From Hyphomicrobiales bacterium (GTDB lineage Bacteria; Pseudomonadota; Alphaproteobacteria; Rhizobiales; Beijerinckiaceae): a stretch of 64,000 bases of DNA. Location of the stretch: positions 1 through 64,000 of the forward strand of contig UCLR01000007.1 in NCBI GenBank assembly GCA_900473415.1. Direction: 5' to 3'. The translations under genes were made by a program, and so were the position numbers. Shown here piece by piece: positions 42,127 to 54,100 of the stretch. The notes below the pieces were generated by a model that saw only the letters and a list, made by a program, of their open reading frames with translations, searched no databases and was not told the DNA's origin. Position 1 is the stretch's first letter. Every line of letters begins with the position of its first letter.

Positions 42127-45100
42127 ATGAACGCTCCGTTTATTTTGGCTCAGGCTTCGGTGCCTGGGGGTGCTACGGCCGGCTCAACGGCAAGCGTGAA
42201 GCTCGTCAAGCCTGCGGATGGTTCCGCGGTGGTTCTGCGCGTGGATCCCGGCATGCGTCTGGATTTCTCCGGGATCGCCAACGACCAGATCGTAATGGTC
42301 CGCTCCGGCGATAGGCTGGTAATCCTCTTCCAGGATCAGACGGCCCTGGTCCTGCAGCAGTTCTTCGACCCGCTCGGCCGCCCTGCGGCGGGTATCGGTA
42401 TCGAAATTGGCAGCGGCCAGAACATTTCTGGCGCGCAGTTCGCGGATATGTTTCCGATCTCGACGGACCAAGCTGTCCTGCCCGCGGCGGGGCCTGCCTC
42501 GTCGTCTGGCTCTGTAGGCTCGGCGCTGGCCGCCACCGATCCGAATTTCGCCCCTACGAACACGCAGCGCGACGGCACGGCTCTTCTTGCGGACGAGGAC
42601 GGTGCTGCTGGTCGCGAACTAGGGGCTCTTGCGGAGGGGAACATTCCCACGGTCGCGGCGGCGCAGAGCGCCATCGTCGTCGACGAGGACGGTCTTGGCG
42701 GATCCGATGGTGGCATCGGCGACGTCGCCGGCAATGCCATTATCGTCAACGGGCGGATCACCTTGGCGTTCGGCGCCGACGGGGCTTCGCCGACGACGCC
42801 CATCATCTTCACGGACGGTCCGACCAGCCTGGCATCCGCCGGCCTGCCGGTGACGCTGTCCTGGGATCAGGCGAATCTTACCTTGACCGGCGCGACGGCG
42901 AACGGTCCCGTGTTCACGCTGGTCATCACGAACTTCCTGACCGGCGACTATACATTCACCCTGCTCGCGCCGCTCGATCACCCGCTCGCGAACGCCGATG
43001 ACAGCCTGACGATCGAACTGCCGTTCATCATCCAGGACGGCAGCGGCGATCGTGCCGCGGGCTCGCTCTCGGTGACGATCAACGACGATACCCCCGATGC
43101 GGCGCCGATCGCGGCGCAGTCGCTTGCCGAGACGACCGGTGGGGAAGGTAATGCCTTCATCACCGCCGTCGCGAGCTCGTCTCTGAACATCGACTGGAAC
43201 AGCGACGACGCCAACACGAACATCGGCCCGATCGACCGCAAGGTCGCCTTCGCGGCTGGTGTTTCCGCGCCGGCTGGACTGACCTCGAACAGCGAGGCGA
43301 TCAGCTATGCCTTTAATGGCGAGCGCACGCTGCTTACGGCCACGGCCGGTGGCCGGACGATCTTCACCATCCAGCTCTCCGATCTCGCCAACGGCTCCTA
43401 CACCTTCACGCTGCTCGACAATCTCGACCATCTCGGTGCCGGTGCCGCGCTTCAGGCGCTCGGCTTCGCCGTCGTCGCGACCGACGCCGATGGCGACACT
43501 GTTCCGAACAGCTTCACCGTAAACATCGTCGACGATGTTCCGGTTGCGGGCGCGATTGCGGCGCAGACCCTGTCCGAAATGACGGCTGGCTCGAGCGAGG
43601 GCGAAGGTCAGAGTGAAGAGCAGGGCGAGGGGCAGGGCGAAGGTGAAGAAGCGGGCAACGGCTTCATCGGCAGCGATGTGACCGCGTCGCTGAACATCGA
43701 CTGGAACAGCGACGACGCGAACACGAACAGCGGCGCGATCGACCGCAAGGTCGCCTTCGCCGCCGGGCTGTCGGCGCCTGAGAGCCTGACCTCGAACGGC
43801 GAGGCGATCAGCTACAGCTTCAACGCCGATCGCACCCAGCTGACGGCCACGGCCGGCGGGCGCACGGTGTTCACCGTCCAGCTCTCGGATGCTGGCAACG
43901 GCTCCTATACCTTCACGCTCCTCGACAACATCGACCATCTCGGCGCCAGCGCGGCGAGCCAGGCGCTCGGCTTCGCCATCGTCGCGACCGATGCCGATGG
44001 CGACAGCGTCAACACCGGCTTCACGGTCAACGTCACCGACGACGTCCCGACCGCTGGCTTCATCGTGGCGCAGACGGTCGCCGAGTCGACCGGCGGGAAA
44101 GGCAATGCCTTCATCACCGTCATTGCCACCTCCTCGCTGAACATCGACTGGAACAGCGACGACGCGAACACGAACGCCGGCGCGATCGACCGCAAGATCG
44201 CCTTCGCCGCGGGCGTCTCGGCGCCTGAGGGCCTCACCTCGAACGGCGAGGCGATCAGTTACGGCTTCAATGCCGATCGCACCCTGCTGACGGCGACTGC
44301 CGGCGGCCGGACGATCTTCACCGTCCAGCTCTCCGATGCCGGCAACGGCAACTACACCTTCACGCTCTCCGACAACATCGATCATCTCGGCGCCAGCGCG
44401 GCGAGCCAGGCGCTCGGCTTCGCCATCGTCGCGACCGATGCCGATGGCGATGCCGTGCCGTCAAACTTCACAGTCAACGTGATCGACGACGTCCCGACCG
44501 CCGCTCCGATCGCCGATGAGACGGTCGCCGAGACGACGGGCGGGGAAGGCAATGCCTTCGTCACCGCCATCGCGACCTCCTCCCTGAACATTGACTGGAA
44601 CAGCGACGACGCCAATCCGGGTGCCGGGGTGATCGACCGCAAGGTCGCCTTCGCGGCCGGGCTGTCGGCGCCGACGGGTCTGACCTCGAACGGCGAGGCG
44701 ATCAGCTACGGCTTCAACGCCGACCGCACCCTGCTGACGGCGACTGCCGGCGGCCGGACGATCTTCACTGTCCAGCTCTCAGATGCCGGCAACGGCGCCT
44801 ACACCTTCACGCTCTCGGACAATCTCGACCATCTGGGCGCCAGCGCGGCGAGCCAGGCGCTCGGCTTCGCCATCGTCGCGACCGATGCCGACGGCGATGC
44901 CGTGCCGTCGAGCTTCAACATCAACGTCACCGACGACGTCCCGACCACGGCTGCGATCGGGGCGCAGACGGTTGCCGAGGTGACGGCGAGCGGTGGCTCG
45001 AACGCGTTCCAGGCCCAGACGCTGTCGGCGATCTCGCTGAACATCGACTGGAGCAGCGACGAAGCCAATCCGGGCGTCGGCGCGATCGACCGCAGCGTCG

Positions 45101-48100
45101 CCTTCGCCGGCAACTCGGTCTCGACGCTCAATGCGCTCGGCCTGACCTCGAACGGCCAGGCGCTGAGCTATGCGCTGAGCAGCGGCAACACCGTCCTGAC
45201 CGCCTCGGCCGGCGGGCGCACGATCTTCACGGTCCAGCTCTCGGATGCCGGCAACGGCAGCTACACCTTCACGCTCTCGGACAACATCGACCATCTCGGC
45301 GCCAATGCGGCGAGCCTGGCGCTGGGCTTCGCTGTCGTCGCCACCGACGCCGATGGCGACAGCGTCAACACCGGCTTCACCGTCAACGTCGTCGACGACG
45401 TGCCGGTGATCACGAACTCCGTCGCCGGCTTCGTCGACGAGGAAGGCCTGTCCGGCAGCGGCAACAGCGACAGCGAGCACAGCTATCCCGGCGATCTCGC
45501 GGGCACGGCGACGACGGTGACGGCCTCGCTCGAGGTCGACTGGAACGCGGATGATCACAACAGCGGCAGCGCCAACCGCTCACTCGCCTTCAACGGCTTC
45601 GTCAACGGCCAGAACGCGACCTATGGGGCGGGCACGAACCTGACCTCGGACGGCCAGCAGGTGAAGATCTGGGTGGTCGGCACGACGCTCTACGGTTTCG
45701 TTGGCAACAATCCGCCGAACGCGAACACGGCGCCCTCGGCGGGGCAGCGCGTCTTCACCGTGACGCTCGACGACACCACCGGCAACTACAGCTTCACGCT
45801 GCACGACAACCTCGACCACCCGGTCGCCGGCAGCGAGGACGACATCGTCCTGAGCTTCGGCTTCCGCGCCACCGATTCCGACGGCGACAGCGCGGCCGCG
45901 AGCTTCTCCGTCAGCGTCGACGACGACGGCCCGCACTTCACCAGCGCCCCGGATGCGCGCACCGTCGACGAGGAGTTTATCAACCTCTCCGGCAATATCG
46001 GGCTGGAGCACAACTATCCCGGCGACGTCCTCTTCGACTTCGCCAGCGCCAGCGGCGACCTCAACATCGCCTGGGGCCTGGACGACAACAACAGCGGCGC
46101 GGCCGATCGCTCGGTTGCCTTCCTGAACGTGGCGAACAACCAGGCCGTCACCTATGGCAACGCCGCCGCGACCCTGGCCTCGAACGGCGCGACGGTGCGC
46201 TTCGTGCGAGTCTCGGCGACCGAGATCCTCGGCATCGCCGACGACGACAATGACGGGCTGGTCAGCGCCGGCGGCCGCCGGGTCTTCCGGGTGACGCTCT
46301 CCGACGAGGACAGCGGCAGCTACCGCTTCGAGGCGCTCGACAACCTCGACCACCCGCTCGCCAATATCGAGGACAACATCGTCCTGAACTTCGGCGTGCG
46401 CGCGACCGACGCCGATGGCGACAGCGTCGATGCGAGCTTCTCGGTGGCGGTCAACGACGACGCGCCGCGGATCGGCAATCCCGAGAGCGAGTTCGTCGAC
46501 GAGGACGACCTCGCCAACGGCAACGACAGCCCGCCGAAGGACTCGCTGGTGCACACGGGCGATCTCGAGATCGCCTGGGGCATGGACGACAACAACACCG
46601 GCACGACCCATAACCGCAGCGTCGCCTTCACGACGAGCTCGGCGCCGGCGGGTCTGACCTCGAACGGCGAGGCGATCAGCTACAGCGTCAGCGCCGACGG
46701 CCTGACCCTGACCGCCAGCGCCGGCAGCCCGGCGCGCACGGTGTTCACGATCACGCTCTCGGACAATGGCAGCGGCTCCTACACCTTCACGCTCAGCGAC
46801 AACATCGACCACGCCGCCTCGGGCCCGAACGACGCCAGCCGCGCGCTGAGCTTCGGCTTCCGCGCCACCGACTCCGACGGCGACAGCGCCAGCTCGAGCT
46901 TCAGCGTCACCATCGCCGACGATCGGCCCGAGATCGGCAACCCGGTCGCCAGCGCGGTGACCGAGAACACCAGCGGCCCGGCCGGCTCCGAGGTCTTCGT
47001 CGCGGCCAGCGCCGGCGGCTCGCTCGCCATCGCATGGGGCGCCGACGACGCCAACCCGAACACCGGCGCGATCGACCGCTCGGTCTCGTTCTCGAGTTCG
47101 ATCGACACCGGCGACATGGTGCGCACCAGCACCGGCGCGACGCTGACCTCGAACGGGGTGACGGTGCGCTTCCTGCGGGTCTCGGCGACCGAGATCCTCG
47201 GCGTCGCCAACGACAATGGCGGTGCGCTCGACGCGACCGACCGCCTGGTCTTCCGCGTCACGCTCTCCGACGCCAACAACGGCTCCTACAGCTTCGAGCT
47301 GCTCGACAATGTCGACCATGTCGGCTCCCAGCAGGGCAGCTCGCTGCGCCTGGACTTCGACTTCGTCGCCCGCGATGCCGATGGCGACACCGCCAGCGAC
47401 GACTTCAGCGTCACCATCAACGACGACCAGGGGCGGCCCTCGATCGCGCCGGTCGCCACCCAGAGCGTGACCGAGGCGACCTCGACGGCCAGCAGTAACG
47501 CCTTCACGCCGGCTAGCCTGAACAATATCGCTCTCGGCATCTCCTGGGGCGCTGACGACGCCAATCCCGGCGCGGGCAGCATCGACCGCAGCATTGCCTT
47601 CGCCGGCAATACGGTCGCGACGTTCAACGCGCTCGGACTGACCTCGAACGGTCAGGCACTGAACTATGTGCTGAGCGCCGGCGACACGCTGCTGACGGCC
47701 AAGGCTGGCGGGCGGACGGTCTTCACCGTCCAGCTCTCGGATGCGGGCAGCGGCTCCTATACCTTCACCCTCTCCGACAATATCGACCATTTCGGCGCGA
47801 ACGCGGCGAGGCTGGCGCTAGGCTTCGGCTTCGTCGCCAGGGACGCAGACGGAGACACCGCGACCTCGAGCTTCACGGTCAACGTCAGCGACGATGTGCC
47901 GACGGCTGGTCCGGTGACGGCGCAGACACTGGCCGAGGTGACGGCCAGCGGCGCCTCGAACGCGTTCCAGGCCCAGACTCTGTCCGGCATCTCGCTCAAC
48001 ATCGACTGGAACAGCGACGACGCCAATCCCGGTGTGGGCGCGGTCGACCGCAAGGTCGGCTTCGACCCGGCGCTGGACGGGTCGAGCCCGGCCGGGCTGA

Positions 48101-51100
48101 CCTCGAACGGCGTTGGCCTGCGCTATGTGCTCTCGGCCGACGGCGCGACGCTGACGGCCTATCGCTTCGACGGCGCCAACTATATCGGCAGCAGCGGCGG
48201 TATCCTGGCGGGTGGCGCGCAGCCGCCGGCCGGGGCGCGCGTCTTCACGATCAGCCTGTCTGACGCGCAGAACGGCAGCTACAGCTTCACCCTGCTCGAC
48301 AATCTCGACCACACCGGCGCGAACGCGGCGAGCTTGGGCCTGAGCTTCGGCTTCATCGCCAGGGACGCCGATGGCGACCTGGTGTCGTCGAGTTTCACCG
48401 TCAACGTCACCGACGATGCGCCGCTGTTCTCGGCGGCGAGTGCCGGGACCGCGAGCGTGGACGAGAGCGGCCTGCCGCTGGCCTCGGTGGCGACGGCGTC
48501 GCTGAACATCGACTGGAACAGCGACGAGGGCGCGGCCAAGACGCTGAAGTTCCTGCCCGACGGCAATGGCGGTCATATCCTGCCGACCGGGCTGACCTCG
48601 GACGGGGTGGCGCTGGCCTATGAGGTCCAGACCGATGCGGAGGGCAATCACCGCTTGGTCGCCTTCAAGCAGGGCGACAGCGCGGCGAACCCGGTCTTCG
48701 TAGTCTCGTTCACCGAGCAGGGCAGCCCAGTCTACAGCTTCGGCCTGTTCCAGAACCTCGACCACCCGGCCGGCGGCGGCACCACCGCGCTGCCGATCAG
48801 CTTCACCGTCCGCGCCACCGATGACGACGGCGACTTCATCGACCGCAGCTTCACGGTCAACGTCAGCGACGATGTGCCGACGGCGGGCGCGGCGCCCGCG
48901 ACGGCCTCGATCGACGAGGACGAGCGTATCGCGGCCGCCGGCGGAACCGTCAGCGAAAGCGGCACCTTCGCCATCGCCTGGGGGGGCGATGGCGCGAGGT
49001 CGCTCGTCGCGGGAACCAGCGTCGCGGTCAGTGGGCTCGCTTCGGCCGCCACTCTGAGTTCGGGCGGACAGGCCGTCTCCTTCGGCTATCTGAACGGCGT
49101 TCTGGTCGGCTATGTCGGCGCGACGGTTCCAGACAGCCTGTCGGACGCCCGTGTCGTCCTTTCGGTAGAGTTTTCGACTGCGGGCACCGGCTCCTACAGC
49201 TTCACCTTGCGCCAGCCGCTCGACCATTCGGGCGCGCCGGGCACGCCAATCGAACTCGGCTTCACCGTGACTGCGACCGACTATGACGGCGATGATGCGG
49301 TCACGAGCCTCGCGGTGCGCATCGATGCTGCCGGTTCTATCTCCTCGATCAACTATGCTGCGCTGCAGACGGGCGTGTTCGTCAATCTCGACGGTGCAGC
49401 GCATACCGGCCTCAACGCGCAGGTCGTTGCTGGCGATACGGCGACGGACGTGCAGGGCGCCTCGCCCAAGATCGTTGGTGTCGACAACGTGTCCGGCATC
49501 GCGACGGCGGTCGGCGGCGCGGGTGACGACATCCTGTTCGGCGGCGCAGAAGCCAATGTGCTGACCGGCAATGGTGGCGCCGATGAACTGCACGGACTCG
49601 GAGCCGCCGACCAGCTCTACGGTATGGCCGGCGACGACACGCTCTACGGCGGCGAGGGCAACGATACGCTTCGCGGCGGCGGCGGCAGCGACAAGGTTTA
49701 TGGCGGTGCGGACAACGACACGATCGAGGGCGGCCTCGACGCGGGAATGACGGGTTATACCAACGCGCTGTTCGATGGCGGCGAGGGCTTCGACCGGATG
49801 ATCGTCAAGGGGCTGGCGGTTGGCCAGACGGTCGTCGCCGACATGGCTGCGAGGACGATCACGGGCGGCGTCTACCTCGGCTCCGGCAACCAGATCGCCA
49901 ATCTCGAGCGACTTGAGAACGGCAATCCCGAGAGCATCCATGTCGAGTTCCACGGCGACGCCAACGCCAACGAACTGATCGGTGGCGACCGGAGCGACCT
50001 GCTCGAAGGGCGCGGCGGGAACGACCTGCTCGAGGGCAAGGGCGGCGACGACACCTTCCTCTATGCCCAGAGCGACGGTGACGACACCGTGTCCGGTGGC
50101 GACGGCATCGACACGCTCGTTCTCGCCAAGGGCGATCCTGCAGGCCCCGGCCGCAACACCTATCTCAGCGGCAACGCGACGGGCTTCACCGCCGTGGTCA
50201 GCGATGACCAGGCCGGCACCACGGCCGTCGGCGAAGGCACGGTGACGACGACCGGCGTCGAGAAGGTCGAGCTGACGCTCGGCGACTACGAGTGGGCGAT
50301 CATCGGCACCAGCGGCGCCGGCGGCTACTTGACCGGCGTCACGAATGTGACCGTGACTGGCGCCGAAACCGGCAACGTCCTGTCGAGCGCCTACCTGTCC
50401 TCCGCGACGAAACTGGCCGCCGACCTCAAGGGCGGTGACGATAGCTTCGGTGCGGGCAACCAGAGCGTCGCGGCGGATGTCGATGGTGGCGCGGGCATCG
50501 ACTTCGTCTCCTATAGCCAGCTCTCGAACCCGCGCGTCGTCATCGACCTCGATGCTGGGACGGCGGATCGCTTCAACAACACCACCAATGCGCTGATTGC
50601 GACCGACCGGATCGTCAACTTCGAGAACGCCGAAGGCACGATCAATAACGACACGATCTATGGCGAGGAGGGCGTCAACCGGCTGCAGGGCAATGCCGGC
50701 AACGACATCCTCGTCGGACGTGGCGGCGACGACCTGTTGGAGGGCGGCGCCGGCAGCGACGTGCTCTACGGCAACAACTTCTCGCTGAACCCGACCGGCT
50801 CCGATCTCGGCCCGACCACCGGCGAGAACGACCGCGCCGTTTATCGCGGGCCGGCCGCGAGCTATGTCGTGACCTTCAACGCCGGGCTCGGCGCCTGGCA
50901 GGTCACGGCTCTGGCTTCGGCCCCCGAATACGATCCGGGCGGTGCCAACACCGACACGCTCTACGGCATCGAGGGCATCGACTTCGACGGCAATGTCGAC
51001 TTCAACCTCGACCCCGCGACGGCGCCCGTTCAGGTCTATAGCGGCGCCACGCTGATCGGCACCTATGCCAGCATCCAGCAGGCCAACGACGCGCCCACGA

Positions 51101-54100
51101 CGCTGGCCGGCATGCGCATCCTGATCGCCGGCACGATCGTCGGCGAACTGGCCACCCTGACCAAGGATAACCTCGTCGTCGAAGGTCAGGCGGACGACAC
51201 CGGCATCGTGCTGGCGCTGGGCGCCGGCGCTAGCGACGTCACACTGGTCGGCACGGCCCCGATCAACGTCATCGGCAATGCCGACAGCAACGTGATCGCC
51301 GGCAATGACGGCGCCAACGAGATTGCGGGCGGCAGTGCAGGCGACACGCTCTCCGGCGGTGGCGGCGGCGACACGTTCCGCCTCGGCGCTGACCTGGTGC
51401 TGAGCAGCGGAACCCGCGACATCGAGCTCGGCGACGGCAGCACGCGCGCGCTGAGCGTGGCCGGGCTGGCGGGGACGATGGACCCGACCGATGGCGGCAC
51501 CGGCAGCGACGCCATCCTGCTCGACAAGGGCGCGGGTTCGGGCTTCGTCTACGACGCCTACACCGCGACGAGCTATCTGAAGAACATCGAGAGCATCGTC
51601 GGCACCGACGGGAATGACATCATCCTGGTGCCGGCCAACTATGCCAGCAACAACCCCGGCGGCGGCATCGTCCTGGACGGCGGTGCGGGCAATGACGCGC
51701 TCGGTGGCGGAGCGGGCTCCGACACCCTGATCGGCGGCGCCGGTAACGACCTGCTTTCGGGCCTCGGTGGCGACGACACGCTCAATGGCGATGACAACGA
51801 CGACGAGCTCTGGGGCGGCGCGGGTGCCGACACGCTCAACGGCGACGCCGGCAACGACACGCTGATCGGCGGCGCCGGCAACGACATCCTCAATGGCGGG
51901 GCAGGAGACGACCTCTTCGTCTACAACCCCGGCAACGGCGCCGGAATCGTCGGCGACGGCTCGGACCTGATCGACGGCGGAATCGGCACCGACAAGCTCA
52001 AGGTCACCCGTCTGGCGGCCGAGCAGAATCGCTACGATGTGACCGCGACGGTTGCGGGCTTCGATCTGACGGTCAACAACTTCGCCGGCCCGGCCGAGGC
52101 GACGCTCGTCACCACCGGTGTCGAGAAGGTCGAGATCGAGCTCAAGGGCAACGAGCAGGTCGTCCTCACCGGCAACCTGACGGGCGTCGACGTCCATGTC
52201 GACGGCAATGCCGAGGGCAATAGCTTGTTCCTCAACCAGCTCGCGTTGATCGGTTCTGTCACGGCGAATCTGGGCGGTGGCGGCGACGAGGTCTATGGCG
52301 GCTCGCACACGACCGGCGCGGTCGTCGATGGCGGAGACGGCGTCGACACCGCCAATTACGGCATCGTCAACGGCGCCGTGACGATCGACCTCGCGGCCGG
52401 CACGGCCGTTCGCAGCAACGCGACCGACACGATCCTCAATTTCGAGAACGTGGTCGGCACGGCCGGGAACGACACAATCCGCGGTTCCGCGGCGGCGAAC
52501 ATCCTGCAGGGCGGCGCCGGCAACGACCTGATCGAGGGCCGTGGCGGCGACGACATCCTGATCGGCGGCGAGGGCAACGACACCATCGTCCACACCGCCG
52601 GCGACGGCTATGACCGGGTGGATGGCGGTTCCGAGACCGGCAGCGCCTATCCCGACTACGACGTCCTCGTCGTCAATGGCGACGCCACCGCGCGCAGCTA
52701 CACGCTGTCGCGGGTCATTGGCGGCGACGAAATCCTGCCGGGCACCGGCAGCGATGCCACCGATATCCTGGTCAGCTATGCCGGCGGTGGCATCCGGGCC
52801 GACGAGATCGAGCGCGTCGTCTTCAACGCCGGCAATGCCGGCGACACGCTGACGATCGGCAACATCGAGAATACGGCCATCGCGATGTCGACGATCGTGT
52901 TCAGCGGTGGGGCGGGCGACGACGTGCTCGACCTGAGCACGGCGAACCTCGCAGGGCGCACGGTCGTCTTCAACGACCAGGACGTCGTGACGTCCGGCGA
53001 CACCGACCTCATCAAGCTCGGCGGCTCCTGGGCGGACTACACCGTCAGCCGCGCGGGCGACGTCTACACCGTCGCCCACAAGGTGACCGGCGCGACGGTC
53101 AAGACCACCAACATCGAGACCTTCCAGTTCGCCGGCAGCGGCCAGACGCTGACGCTCGAGCAGATGATCAACGACGCGCCGATGGCCAACGCAGACGCTT
53201 TCGTCACCAGCGAGGACACCGTCGCGGCTATCCTGAAATCGGTTCTGCTCGGCAACGACACCGACCTGGACGGGGACACCCTGGACCTCACCGGGGTCTC
53301 CGGCCTCAGCGCGCTCGGCGCCGCCGTGACCATTGTCGGCAACGAGGTGCGCTACGACCCGACGGCCGTTGCGGCGCTGAACGCGCTGCGCCTGCCCTCG
53401 GACACGCTGCAGGACAGCTTCACCTACACCGTGTCCGACGGGCGCGGAGGCACTGCGACGGGAACGGTCTCGTTGACGATACAGGGCGCGAACGACCGTC
53501 CGCACGACATCTCGCTTTCGGCCCCCAGCATCGCGGAGAACAACGCCGCGAATGCCGTGATCGGCCTGCTGTCGACGGCGGATGTCGATACCGGCGACTC
53601 GCACAGCTACACGCTGTCGGGGACCCACGCCTCGCTGTTCGCGATTTCCGGAAACCAGCTGCTGGCGGCCGGTCCGTTCGACTATGAGACGGCGCCGGTG
53701 CTGGCGGGAGGCGGCCGAGGTTATTCGGTCGACGTGACCTCGACCGATGCCGGAGGCCTGAGCTGGACCGAGACGTTCATCGTGCAGGTGACGGACGTCA
53801 ACGAGACGCCGGTGCCGATCACGGTGGCGTCTGCGAGCGCGCAATACGCGTTCGTCGATGGCGTTCCGACGCCGGACAAGTTCAACCTGAACATGGCGTC
53901 GCTGTTCAGCGGCGGGCAGGGCGCGCTGACCTACACCGTGCAGCACATCGCCGGGGGCGCGATCTGGGGATGGGAGCAGATCAACGGCTCGGTGATCAGC
54001 GGCGATCCGACGAACGGCCAAGTCGGCCTCTATGTCGCCAAGATCACGGCGACCGACAGCCTCGGCCAGGTCGCAAGCAATTATGTCGCGTTCTCAGCTC

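Noticed and set aside
47818-54021. Very long open frame (2067 codons) antisense to the giant adhesin
   Set aside because: GC-rich repeats with biased third positions produce open antisense frames. The product is a His/Arg/Asp/Val-rich mix without motifs, while the plus strand has clear domains.
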